This document shows positions 12,776 to 26,300 of a DNA stretch of 64,000 bases, piece after piece. The notes below the pieces were generated by a model, which was not told the origin of the DNA, ran no database searches, and saw only the letters and a program-made list of their open reading frames with translations. Within the stretch, counting starts at the first letter, position 1; each line of letters begins with the position of its first letter. The translations under genes were made by a program, and so were the position numbers. This stretch comes from Arcuatula senhousia. Its lineage: Eukaryota > Mollusca > Bivalvia > Mytilida > Mytilidae. The stretch spans positions 1,667,001 to 1,731,000 of the forward strand of contig OZ020309.1 in assembly GCA_963971305.1 (NCBI GenBank). Reading direction: 5' to 3'.

Positions 12776-13215
12776 GAGAGGGTTGACGCCATAAAATCTC
12801 ATTTAAACAACCGTATCTATTAAAATGCCTGTATCAAATCAGGACATTGCGATCTTCAATTCATCCGGTATGTCTCCTACAGGTGGGTGCAAACATAACC
12901 TGTACGGTAAGTGAACTTGAGAAGCAGACATCAAGTTAACTTCAAGTTCACTTGTGGCTGGTCCTGCGACTGCTTTGAGCAGACGCGCGACTGGTTCCAA
13001 GTTAACTTAAAAAGCAGTCATAATTCCACGTCTCCTTTTAAAAGCAGTCACTTAATTATGACAGGTCTGGTCAAGTTAACTTGGTAATAACAAAACTACC
13101 GAACTTGAATGATCAATCTCATAGACCAGAGAAAATGACAAAAACGAATCAGTCACACCGGAGAATTGGTGGATCGCAATGGTTCTGACTTAACGCAATG
13201 GTCCTGTCCTTAACC
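12776..13215. repeat. Two opposed SINE-like fragments flanking a foldback fragment
   Basis: 12776-12878 matches, in plus orientation, the middle of the ~270-base repeat described at 21804 (GCCATAAAA, ATGCCTGTA, ATTGCGATC blocks). 13083-13215 matches its distal part in minus orientation (CCGAACTTGAATGATCAATC). Between them 12885-13085 holds the AACCTGTACGGTAAGTGAAC end and AAGCAGTC/AGTTAACTT words of the 6591-7132 element. This is a nested, rearranged insertion. Confidence 0.65.
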
Positions 13216-14159
13216 TCGTTTTGTTAATTTTGATTAAAATTTCTTTTATATATAGTATGACGTTTTGTTTTGTCGTTTGTGTTACGTATGTGTCTATTAG
13301 TCTCTCCTTTGATAAGAGTCAAACTTTTAAATACATGTGGAATATGACTGTTTTAGTATACAAAAGAGTTGGTTACTTTAAGATGGATTTCTAATTCTAA
13401 GATTCCAGTAGCTTGGGGTATCGACGCTTTTCGCACATTAACATCCAAGAATGTAATTTCTCCTCTTGATAGTTCAAAAGTATATTTTATCAAGGGGTAA
13501 TATCAATTGGCAATGGTAAAAAAAATTTGATTAATTTTTCAATGTGGTCCATTGGAGATAATTAACCCCTCGTCCCTATTCCTTCTGTGAAATAATATTT
13601 TGACTTTGTGTAGGAATTGTGAAATAATTTTGTAGTTAATTTCATACATCAAAATGTCACATATTTCTGGAATTGAAATTGCTCAATTGTCCATTATTTG
13701 GTGCATAATTTCCTATCAAACATGAAATTATTAATTTCTAGTATGTATCTTAGAAGACGAACTCGCACTTCTACAGAATCCACATGTGGGAATGAGTGTT
13801 GTGCAGCATTTAGAAATCTTCAATTGGCATGTTTTGAAACACGTTAGTAATTTCATAGCTGACTAAAATGCAGTGTAGTGTCTTTAATATACGTGGTCTG
13901 TGATTGCTCAGTAGGTAACAATAATTAGTCTATGTATCGGCCAAATAATTCTGTGGCTAAATTGCTTTGTGAAATGATAGGTCTGCTCGGCGGGATATTA
14001 TACAATAGTTTTCTTAATAATATGTATATTAAATTACATTTTGAACTGGCTTATGCGTACTTGTGTTGCTTTTCTGTTGGTCAAGATTTCATAAGTGTTG
14101 TGTCGTCAATAACGATCTGCCTATCTAATAATGTTATATATCCTTCAATTTCGTTATAC
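13216..14159. other. Spacer, nothing recognised
   Basis: No supported gene. A 96-codon plus-strand frame from 13932 has no recognisable domain. Confidence 0.35.
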
Positions 14160-14875
14160 AATTCTTCGATAGTGAAAAAAGCAGAGGTGCTTATGGGGTA
14201 TCCGAATATCAAAAGTCCGTAAGGGCAGAGACGAAACCAGCAAACACCAACAAGAATGGGACAAAAACATACAACATGCGATACATGGAAACCCCAAATA
14301 ATTTAATTTCAATCAACAACGCGAACTCCAGTCGAAACAAGAGTGAACTCAGGTGCTCTGGAAGAGTAAGTAGTTCCTTCTTGCTATATCACATCCATTG
14401 CGTTGCCAACAGTCAATTCAGCGTGTCAGATTCGGCAAAAGAAGACAAAACAAAACTCTATGACAAACCAACATCTGCACTCATCTAAGAGATTGAAATC
14501 CCATATTTGTTTATAAGTGCATGATGTCTTCCGTAAAATTTCTTGAGTGAAGACAGCAATCGACGAGCATCATTACCCTCTGTGAGTAATTTTTGCGTCA
14601 GGCATGACGCTCTGCTATGAAATCGATGCAAGTCCAGCACGCTCCGGAGTAACGAATCAATTGAGATACGTTAACTCCATAAGCTGGAGCAGACGGAATG
14701 TTGCTGCACAAGAAGGAAAAGTTGACAATTGGAAAGTTGAAGTCATCACGTTTGTCATAGAGCCTTGTTGAATGAGAGTCATTGTCGAGATGTAGATCTA
14801 AATATGAAGCAGACTTCCTAGAATCCGTTGTTTACTTTATCTCAAGTTCCTGGGGATATATGAGATGGAGCAGGT
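14160..14875 (-). pseudogene. Reverse-transcriptase element remnant (RYIDD family), 3' part
   Basis: On the minus strand the DNA matches the better preserved copy at 30040-30656 block for block. Shared stretches include CAACGCGAACTC, AGTGAACTCAGGTGCTCTGG, GTAAAATTTCTTGAGTGA and AAAGTTGAAGTCATCACGTT. It covers the region after the RT catalytic box and the 3' non-coding tail. It has several frame breaks and is inactive. Overlying plus-strand reading frames are artefacts. Confidence 0.7.
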
Positions 14876-16635
14876 CACCAAATCGAGAATTGATTAGTGA
14901 ATCAAGTTCTCTATAATTAAATAGACTTTAACCTTATTTCAAATATTCGGCTTTGTTAATTTATACACAACTTGCATATTTTTCTGCTTTTTGCATTATT
15001 ATGTTAATGTCATGTTTTAAATCATGAATACGTTTTCTTATTTTTGCAAAGATTGGCTTTCAAGTTGCCAACTTCAAGCGACAATAATTCAAATTAGATT
15101 CAGTCAGTTGTTTTTGTGTTAGTGGCTAGCTGTTATTCTTTAAACTCATGCATTGCGTTCTCCAAATGACGATTGAGGCTAACTTTGAATTAATCGACAG
15201 TTTTTTTAAAGACAGTTACGTCTTCAGGTAGGTTGCTCAAATCAATTTTGACACGTTGTGAAAATTGCCTTAATCAAAAAGAGGTACTTTAACAAGTTTT
15301 GAATAACTGTAAGTGTGTCCACGGGTGTTGATGCTCAAAATAGTAAAAAAATCGGTCTAATGGAATGTCTTCTAAACCTTTTATGATTTCAAAAGTTTAA
15401 ATAGCACCTCGGAACCTCTTGTGCACAATGATGAAACTTTTAGGTTTTTTTTCATATGATATATTTATTATATCACTTAGTAATGCCTTATAGAGCTATC
15501 TAAAAGAAAACACGTCTATATTTACGTTGACAAAAGCATTATTAACCATTATTTCGGTGGAATAAGAAATAAAATCAGCAGAATCAACAGTTACTGTAAG
15601 TTCAGGAAATTTCAGTGTTTTCAAGATACTATTTTTTAATAATAAAGAAGAAGATGAGATTCATTTCATTTTTCCTTGTCATAAAAACAGGCACTTCGAA
15701 ATATAATGTTTAAAAAATTAAACTTAAAACTATAATTTTGAATCTTTAAATGAATTGAAATGAATAAATTGAAATGATTTTTAAATCCATCAATACTGGA
15801 TCAATTTTCCATAGTTTATTCTTTTTATTATACAGTCAGTGGGAAGAGTGAATACTCTATAATATACTATATTTTCTGTTATTGTTCATGTTGTATGTTT
15901 TATATTTGTACTTGTGTTTCGCAATGTAAAGTATGATGTTTTTCGTTACTAGAAATTATCGGACAAGAGGCGTATCGTGGGTAATGTTACATTTAGACCG
16001 TGTACCTGTTTTGTTTTAATGTCAATTTAGTAGAGCATAATTTTATAGTCTTGTTACTTCCTTTTTCATCTTATTACCTTGTATGGCTCAATTGTAACCA
16101 CGGTTCAAAAAAGCTTTATTATTAAAACTTGAATCAATATATCATCATAAATTGAAAAAAAAATGAAAAAGCAAAAAAATTGTTTTCGGATTATACTGGA
16201 AGTAGCTTCAGTTTTGAAAAATAATATTAGATTAATCCAATCTTCTGATCAAAACCTAGATTTGCCATTGACATGTCCAACTTGATATGTTGAAACAGGA
16301 AGTTGAGAAAATGATGTGCAGTGCGAAAACAAAATCGTAATGTCCGCCCTCGAAGATGCATCATTTAATTACCTACACGTAAAATATTTACCAAAACGAT
16401 TTTTGTCGATCGGCTTTTATTAATAGCATCCAATCCGAATTCTGTAAATTTTTTTTGTCCCTATATCTTTGTTCTTACACAGCCAACTACATTGATACAG
16501 CGAAATATGAAAAATAGCGAAAACAACACAATATTTACAATGTATACAACAGTAGAAAAGAAAACAAATCACAAACAAATACACACAAACACACACAAAT
16601 TATGAATCAAGCATTACATCCACACACAATCAACA
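14876..16635. other. AT-rich spacer
   Basis: About 1.8 kb with no coding support. It lies just upstream of the host gene and could hold its promoter or 5' UTR exons, but I could not point to them. Confidence 0.35.
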
Positions 16636-16639
16636 GAAT

Positions 16640-17330
16640 GAGACAAAGTCAGCAAAGGGTTCCAAAACTTCTATTGATATGTTTGATAAAGTTAGAGAGT
16701 ATATGTAATGTTCTCTGACTTTTGGTGGAATCTGAAAATTTTATAGCATTGGGTCTAGTTCGAAAATATTACGGAATAAATTGCTTTCTGATAACATCCA
16801 GAGCAGATCATTATAGAATATAGTGATACTCATCCCCTAGCTCCTGACAATTGCATAAGGGACAGTATCTGTTTTCTCTAACTACATTCGTCCATCTACC
16901 AGTTTCTATTGGTAAATGGTGATTTGTAGTTCTATGCCTACAAAATCTTATTGCTGCCGGAGATGATAAGATATTAAAGTATATTCTTCATATTTTATCC
17001 CTTTTTCACGATCAAATGGAAATACAATTAAGATCACCATTTAATATAAAAATCTTTTAATGAATCAGGCACATTAAGTAACATAATATATTTTCATGTT
17101 ACGTTTCCGTGGAAAAGATACATTGTGATATCGAAACCGAGCTGCATTTAGAACTAATTTGATTTTGATGTCCATGTTACCAAACATCCTACCATCATTA
17201 CCTGTGACGTAGACAGATACTTTCTCATGTCTACAATGGGGCTGTCTGTCATAGATATTTTAAAAAGGGGAAGAATTAAATGACTGCACTTTCCTTTTTT
17301 GTAGCCTCCAAAAGGAAGCCAATTGTTTGA
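16640..17330 (-). pseudogene. LINE C-terminal remnant with zinc-finger-like block
   Basis: The minus strand around 16980-16800 reads RFCRHRTTNHHLPIETGRW followed by CPLCNCQELGDEYHYIL, the C-x2-C...H block that ends many LINE RT proteins. Both sides are broken by stops. It differs from the copy at 3140-5460, so it is a separate insertion. Confidence 0.65.
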
Positions 17331-17351
17331 ATAATTTTAATTATTTTTCAG

Positions 17352-20300
17352 GCTGCACGCGTCTTCATCGTTTCAATGGCCTCTCCAGGAACTTACGTGC
17401 TTGACCAATTAAAGGTCCTTCTATCAAAGGAAGTGCTAAATACAGTTCAAATGTACTTTGAGTTAAAGATAGTTAATGTGGAAAGTACGAATTTATACCG
17501 TTTCTTGCAAGATCGGGTTCATGAACTCTTCCATTACTTTGTTCAACAGATACCATGTTGCAACACTCAAAGCCCTTGTGCATTAACTAAAAAACAGAGA
17601 ACCTTGACCAAAGAGCAGTTTTCTTTGTTGTATAAGAATGATTCGGCCATTCAACCGATTCACGAAACAAAAAATAAAGAAAGAATTGTTCAGCACTGTA
17701 TATGCCCTCTGATACCAAACAATGCTATAGAGGTGATAGATTTAGATCTTACTCTTATTAACTGCCTGATTAAAACTTGCCGCATGACTCCTGCTGGACA
17801 TCCCCAGTGGCTAAAAGATATCATAGAAGTAAGAAACTGTTTATCACATGTCGGGGATGACAGTTCTGTTAAAGATAAGCAGGTACACAACTGGTGGATA
17901 AAGCTGGAGAATGCAGCGCTTAATATCGCTGGTACAATTGGTGTTACTTACAAAAAGATGGTGGAAAGAAGGATTTCTGAAATAAGGACCAGTCAATCTC
18001 AGTTAGTAGAGCTAATGAAAGATTTAAAAAAGAGGGCGGATGATTTTGAACAGGTAAGACAATTTTAATCTAACAGGAAACGCATTTTATTCTTTATACT
18101 TGTTTACTAGATTTTAATACTTGTTTAATCCATTAAAATGTGTTTTATAGGTTAAAACAGGCGTCTGAAAACACTTTTTGCGATTAAATAACCAAAGACT
18201 TAGTTAAACTTAAAATATATTTAAACAAATCGATAATTGTAAGACAATGTTTTTTTTTAATTTTAATTATGTTATGTACTTTCAGATGATAGTAAATGCA
18301 CTACAGAATATTGATGTGCGTGTTGGTAAGTAAACAAAAAAGTAATTTAAATAAATTATTTGTATATTATGTGAAAGAAAATGGTACATTTTTGGTATCT
18401 AACACAACAATGTGTTCTTGGGAATACAGATGGGTCCAAACCAAACCTGTATGCAAACCAAACTTAGAAAGTAAACCAAAAGTTTACTATCATGTTAGTT
18501 TTGTTTACTTAGAGTAAACCATGGTTAACTACTAAGTTTACTTTAAAAAGCAAACCAAACAAGCTATCTGGCTAGTTTCGTTTACTCAAAGTAAACCACA
18601 CAAGAAAAGTAAACCAAACCAGGCTGCAAGTTTAGTTTACTCAAAGTAAACTAAACGAGATAAAAAGTAAACCAAACCAGGTCGTAGGTTTACTCTGAGT
18701 AAATTAAACAAGGCCAAAATAAACTAAACCAGGCAGCTAGTTTGGTTTACTTTGAGCGAGCATGCACAGTTATGAATAAACGCTTTACTAGCCGATCTGC
18801 GTGTAAGACTGTTGAATTCTTATAAACTAAATAAGACTGAGAGTAAACAAAACCAATCCGCTGGTTTGGTTAACTTAAAGAAAAATAAACAAGATTAATA
18901 GTAAACCAAACCAGGCCGCTGTTTTTTTTACTCAGAGTAAACTAAATAAGATTAAAAGTAAACCAAACTAGTGGCCTGGTTTGGTTTACTCAGAGTAAAC
19001 TTCACAAGATTAAAATTAACCAAACTAGTGGCCTGGTTTGGTTTACTCAGAGTAAACTTCACAAGATTAAAATTAACCAAACTAGTGGCCTGGTTTGGTT
19101 TACTCTACTCAGTTAAGTTTACTTGTACTGAGATGATCACCTCAATATCCATATTGTGTCTCACAACTATGTTGTGTTCTATAGTCATTACCGGATCCTA
19201 AGATCGCAATGGAAGAGGGAGGTTTGGCGCCATAAAACCTGGTTTAACCCACCATTTCGTTTGAAATGCCTGTACCTGACCATTGCGATCCACCAATTCT
19301 CCGGTATGACTGATTCGTTTTTGTCATTTTCTCTGGACTATGAGATTGATCATTCAAGTTCGGTAGTTTTGTTATTACCTTTATCAGAAAGCAAACTAAA
19401 CTAGAAAAGCAAACCACGGTTTACTCTGAGTAAACCATGGTTTAATATCTAGTTAAACCAAGTAAACCAAACCAATCCAGAAAAGTACCCTACATGTTTA
19501 CTGTTGGTTTACTTTTGTACAGGTTAGGTTTGGTCCAATCTGCAGATCACTTAAATCAATTATAAATGATATATTCTTACACATACGTATCTGTACTACA
19601 CTATTTCAAAGTCTCTAAAAATACTTGACACAAATTTTACCAAAAGTCTGAACATGGTATACATAGGTTTTGAAAAGGGTATAAAAAGTACCTACATGTA
19701 ATTTTACCCCACCATAATTAAGGTCAATTCCCATTTAGATCGAAATGAGGAATCCAGTATCATTGGGTTCTAAATATATCCAATGCTTCGGACGCTATAC
19801 CATGATTATCTAGAATCACAATACAAAAACAGTTTTAAAACAGCTAATTTGGTTATGCCGTACATATCAAAGAGCAACCTCTCATGGGCAGCATTTGAAT
19901 CTAAACATTGGGAGGTATATTGTACAAAAGCCCAAAAGTATTGAACGAAAAGTGCTCAAAACAAAAGTGTTCGAATAGGAACGCAAAATCCAGTACTGAT
20001 GACACTGATCATGTGCTGCACAAGAAAAAAAAACAGGTGTTTTAAACAAACTTTGAATTAAACAATTAGATATTTCAGTGACAAAAAACATTAAAATTCT
20101 TTGACAAATTTCGTGTCGGACATTTCTGATGACCAGGCTTGTGATTACTGTCGGGAGCCTCTGGTCTACCAGCAGCGGTTATCGACTACGTTGTTTCAAA
20201 ATACAAACATCAAAACGGGTAAAAACAGTTTAAATGCTATATATGCATATTCCAAGGAATAACCTTTCATTAGTAGCAATTGAATCCAACAGAAGATCAA

Positions 20301-23300
20301 AAACAAAACTTTTAAACTTCAAGAACTCATAACCAAAAAAAATCGAATAGGAAAGCCAATTCCAAAAGAAATAGATGTTACAAAATCGAATCTCTATCGA
20401 CTTACCAGAGTTGTTCTTGATATAAGATGCAGCAGCTAAATTATATATTATATAAACAACTTACTCTTAATTTCAAAAACAAATGTATTTGCACCATCAT
20501 TTATGTTTACTTCTACTAATAAAATTGTTATGGAATATAATAGAATAAATTTAGTTTGCTAAACACCCTGCCTGATTATTTAATTTAACAGATATTTGTT
20601 TTAAGGGAGTACGAGCTTCAGAAATTGAACATTTTCGAGACCCTCGGCTTTTATCCATTCAAATGCATTAAAAAATTTCAACATGTTTTCTTAATATTTG
20701 TTCAGAACTATTAAGAGAAGGTCAAAATAAACACCCTATAACAATTTCATTCAATTCTAATTACAATTTCTATGTTAAAACAGAAGACGAACTTTCAATG
20801 TTTTTCCTATGAAAAATGTAGAGACGTTTTTTTCCCGCCATATTTGTAGGTGCTTATATCTTGAAAACGGCTCCATGTTTTTGAAAACTTTTTTCATAAA
20901 GTCTAGCTGTTTTGAGCTATTCTTTTAAAATGTTCTATTCTAACAAAAAATGTATTTTGAAGTGAAAGCACGTTAAGCTCTTGGTTTCAAATAAAATTAT
21001 ATTTCCTCTTTTTCCTCTTTCTTTAACAAGTAAAAACCTTTCCGCTTATACCGAATGAAAAGCTGTTTAGCATGTAAACAATAACAATACAAAAGTACCT
21101 GTTTTCTTTTTATCGTGCTATATATTAACAGGACCTATTTAATTCAAAACTGGATTCATTCAATAACTTACGACCCTAGAGGGGGAAATTTTTTAACCAC
21201 TTTCTCTTGTTATTGGTATCTTTTTTGGGGGGAAGAGGAGAAAAGATTAACAGTTTAAAAAGCCATATGCAGAACATATTTTTAAAGACCATGACCTTTA
21301 TTTAATCTTACATTCAGATATATTGACGATGTCCTTTCTGTCAATAACACTTCATTTGGTAGTTGGATTCCTTCAATATATCCTCCAGAATTGGAGATTA
21401 AAGAGACCACCGAATCTAATTGCTTCACGTCTTTCTTGGATTTGCACCTCGAATTTGACCCAGGTGGTCATCTCAGTACAAAAATTTACGATAAACGAGA
21501 CGATTTTAATTTTCAAATTATTAATTTTCCTAATCTACAGAGCAATATACCTACTTCTCCTGCTTACGGTGTTTATATTTCTCAACTTATTCGATATGCC
21601 AGAGCTTGCACACATTTCACAGATTTTTTTATCAGACACCGGTTTCTTCGTGACCGACTTTTGAAGCAGGGCTATAAGAAAATACGTCTCATACGATCAC
21701 TAAAAAAATTCTTTCTTCGTTATCAGCCACTAGTAGAAAAGTTCAAAATTGAGTAAAAGATATGACAGTTAATTGTTTTAATTAGTGTTTGACTGGTGTG
21801 CTGTACTGAGATGATCACCTCAATATCCCTGTTGTGTCTCACAACTATGTTGTGTTATATGGTCATTATCGGATCCTAAGATCGCAATGGAAGAGGGAGG
21901 TTTGGCGCCATAAAACCTGGTTTAACCCACCATTTCGTTTGAAATGCCTGTACCAAGTCAGGACCATTGCGATCCACCAGTTCTCCGGTATGACTGATTC
22001 GTTTTTGTCATTTTCTCTGGACTATGAGATTGATCATTCAAGTTCGGTAGTTTTGTTATTACCTTTATTTACATACATTTTCCAAGGTATTTAATAAGCA
22101 CTTGCAATTGCAAACACTTCCGAATGAGTTCAAACTTGGGATGTATGCATTTTGTTTGCATAATACAACTCTGGAAGAAATGATTGTTAAAGACAATTTT
22201 TTGTTGATTTTTGCAATAATCAAAGTGTGATGGACTTTTTGTAGCTTAAATAAAAGTTCTTATTAACAATTTAATTTTTCAAAAGCTTAAAGAGACTATT
22301 AAAAAAATTATGATGTATTGATTTATTATTACTTTAAAATCAATAAATATATTTTCAGAGGGGGTGTCACAAATTTTTCTATAGAATTTTGACCTCATTT
22401 AGCACTAGAACTTTGTTGTCATTTGTATTTCTCTAGAAACGACTTGAAATATGCATAATTTTAGTACTTTTAATGTAAAATCGGTAGGTAAAATTCAAAT
22501 TATCTTCCTGTAAGAAAATCAACCCAGTCGATTTTTCTTAAAATTTGTGGAAATCTTTGGGTTTTTTAGATATACGTAAGAAAAAATTCAGATCATCATC
22601 CAAATTTGTGTTTTCCGAATTATTTTTATACAAGTTAACTCCCCTTAAAAGGTACGCAAAATTATTGAAATTCTAAAAGCAGGTATATTTTATCCTAATT
22701 TGTGTTGTAGTTTATTTTGATGTTTACTTTGCAAATAGAAATCAATAAGAATACTTTCACCCTGTTATTGTGTTAATGTTGTGACGTTCCTAGAAAATTT
22801 TGTCGGGAAATTGTAGTAGTTTTAGCAGGATAGATACTCCCGTTGAACTACACTACATTATTCTATATTTTAAGTTCATATGTTTTCATACCGATCCTAT
22901 TTAGTTTTTGAACACCCTCTTCTCTATTACGACTTCCATCATGATATTAAGAAAAAGAAAAGGAAAATTAAATTGTAAACCTAAACCTTAGATATCCACA
23001 TCTTATATGACCCTTTACTCTAATGCAACTATTGACAACCCTTATAATACTACATGTAACAGATTAATCAGGGACACCACTGTAATATCAGATTTTAATT
23101 CAAGTTTAGTAATTAATTGTAGCTTATATATCAACACGCAGGATTTTACAAATAAAAGAAATATTTCTTTCATAAAACATAAATCAAGTAAATGGGTAAA
23201 AAGTCTTTATAGCAATATTTCGTGCAAATAAACAACTATTTAAATTAATTAATATATGTTTTTAAAATAAATCAAATCTTGAAATCAAAGTCAAAATGTA

Positions 23301-26300
23301 AATAGATAAATATTTTAAATAAGTAGTTCTTTTGCAACATCTTTTATTCTTTTAAACATCAATGAATAAAACAAGTATTTCAAATAATGACAAAAGCTTT
23401 TAAAATAAAATAAATTAATTCAAATAAAGTTGTTTTTCTTGCAAATCAAAAATCAAATGATAATTAAAATCTGACAGCAGGTACAGGTGAGTCCAGTCCT
23501 ACCCTGTACAAAAGTGAACCTAAAGCAGAATTTTGGTCTGCCTTTCTGGTCAGAGTGAACGTTGGTCAGGTCAATGCAGATAATGGTCAGCTCTCCTGGT
23601 CAGGTCTGCTCTTAAAAGTGGACCAGAACGGACCTGACCAGAGGACATATCTGCTTTGTTTTTATCAGTGGACAGGACTGCAAATTAATAAATTAATTAA
23701 TTGGTTGTCAATTCAAGTAAAATTTCAGTAATTTGTATATTCATTTCATTGTTCTCTCTTGTCAATAAATGTTTACTTGAAATAAAACATAACATACAAT
23801 ATTGAAATTTTTATGTTAAAATATAATTTTTACTTAAAATATTTTTTTCATTTATATTTTTATCTTTTTTAATTATTTGTTTTATCTCTTTGTTTATTTG
23901 TTTTAGTTAAAGATAACGGAATGGTAGACGATTTGTTTTAATATAAATCTTTTAATAAAGTAGTCATGTAATCTAAAAAAAATATTTAGTAAATTTAAAA
24001 ACATTAAATCTTGTTTTTCATGTTGAATTGATAATGTTAACTATTTTTATTTTGAAATAGCAAAAATATATTTAAGACAAAACCACGTCTAACTTACATG
24101 TACCTTATCCATGTACTTTATTGGATGTACGTCATCAATATTAATCCTGAACTTTGCTATCAACCTTTATTCATTTGATAAGGCAATTCTACATAAATTT
24201 TACATGTTTAACATATCATAGATTTTCATTTATTGTTACTGTAAACCAACTTGTTTTCGCGAGCGATTTATTTTCCCGGTTTTCGCGGGGAACAGAAATT
24301 CGCGAAATAAATCGTCGCGAATTACTAAATTTCTTAGTAGTTTAATTGATTTTATGACAAATCGCGAAAATAAATGGCCACGAAACAGCCCATTGACTTT
24401 AAAACGCGAAAAATTGTAGCCGCAAAAATAAATTGGTTTACAGTAACACTTGTCAATATATAATTTTTACTCTCCATGAATTTGACCTGACCATTGGTAT
24501 GATCTGCTTTGATTTGAAGCTGTCCAAAGTGGCCCTGGAGCTGACCTGAACAGTCCCCCGAGTAAACCTGACAATAGTGCTGGTTCACTTAAATCGGACC
24601 AGACTTGTCATGTCAAAGCGGACCTAGGACCTCTTTCTCTTTGAAAGTGAACTTTGAAGCGGACTACGATCCACTATAAGCAGACCAGAAAGCTGTCCAG
24701 ACTGAACTTCTGGTCAGCTTTTCTGGTTCACTATGCATACAGGTTAGGACTGGACCCATCTGTAACTTTAGATCACTCTAGACTAATGATAACTTACGGT
24801 CACTCCTGGCTTCAGCATGGTAACTTTAGGTCACTCTTGGCAAAAGTTAACATAAGTACGCTATACTAAACTTCTGGTTAGTTCTAGATTAAAAAATTTA
24901 GACCGTCCGCCTAGTCTAATGAATTCTAAAATTCAGTTCTCAGTTAAATTTAGGCAATCAAAAAGTTACGTTTTTACGTAACTACATATTATGTGTGACC
25001 ATAGATGCTAACAAGTTTTGTTAGATTTCGAGACTACCGCCCTTTCAGCTAAACCACTATTATTTTGTTTTGACAATTCACTATTGAAATACGGTAAAGG
25101 CGCTTAAATACGTATATACCTAATGGACTGAGAATAATCGCATATTTTGTAATTCTATAATAAGTGATTTGATACAATCAATGTAGAAATTGAAGAAAGA
25201 TTTCGTTCGGACTCCCAGTTCGTTATTTGCCTGACTGGAGAATACCACGAAAAACACCAATAGAATAATTACCGGATACCTTAATATCAGGAATAGACAT
25301 TTACATTTATTCACTTAGACATAGGTCAGTGACCACCTTCAAAGATCTATATATTAAAAACTTATAAAAAGTATATCAAAAACTAAAAAGAATTGTTAAT
25401 ACCCAACTGTGGTTTTGAGCAAGAAAAACATAAATAATGAAATACTAGTAAAAAAGTTGAAAAGTACAAGTAATTTAACTACAAGTGTTTTTTCGGGGGG
25501 GATAAGGGGATCATTTTCACATTGTGTAAAAACTTAATTTCCAGCTTGGAATTGTACGCTATTGTTAAAATATGATAATTACTATAGTTTAGGTCATTTA
25601 AGACGGGAACACAGTCTGTGAATCTAGACAATTTCAGCTGCAAACTTTTTTCTGATTTGTTTTTTTTTTGCCATTATTCCCACGTTCAAATAATGGCAAC
25701 TATTTACCACAAACTTGACAGTTTCATAAACGAAAACATTTTAGAATATTTTAAACTCAACATGGAAGGTTATTCTTTGTGCGCTTCTTATACTACGAAC
25801 TAATATGAAAACCAGAAACAAAACGATTGTAAATTTGCATATTTATTATCCCTAAATTGTGTGTAAATTTATATAATGTGTAATCGACTGAAGCAATAGC
25901 TTAAAGTCATTCAGGAAATACATTTACCAAAACAGAGAATCTGAATATGTTACTTGGTTGTATTGTGAGTATGCATTTTTCAAGGAGTAACCTCTCACCA
26001 TCAGCATTTGAAAGTAACGAACCAAAATTATTGATCAGAAAGACAAGTACCCAAAACCTAAAACTTCGAGCATGGAACCGAAATATAGCACCATATATAC
26101 ATTGCTATATAAAACCTCGAATTTCCTAGACAATTTCTAAATTTGAAGCTTAACTTCCGTGTTTTTGAAGTTGAATACTTTGTTTATACCTTGATTTGAT
26201 GTACTTTAGATCTGAAATCACAATTGAATAACCTAGCATTTACGATAACATTGGAATTTATAGATATTTAATTGGGACTTGTTTATTATTAAAATTAATC

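Noticed and set aside
13932..14222. 96-codon plus-strand frame
   Set aside because: No recognisable domain; its end runs into the tail of a decayed RT element.
18971..19201. Reading frame with a repeated WFGLLRVNFTRLK peptide
   Set aside because: It comes from the 57-base tandem repeat in a foldback arm; no splice context, and composition follows the repeat.
21834..22094. 86-codon frame nearly identical to one at 19156
   Set aside because: Both overlie the SINE-like repeat; the similarity is that of the repeat.
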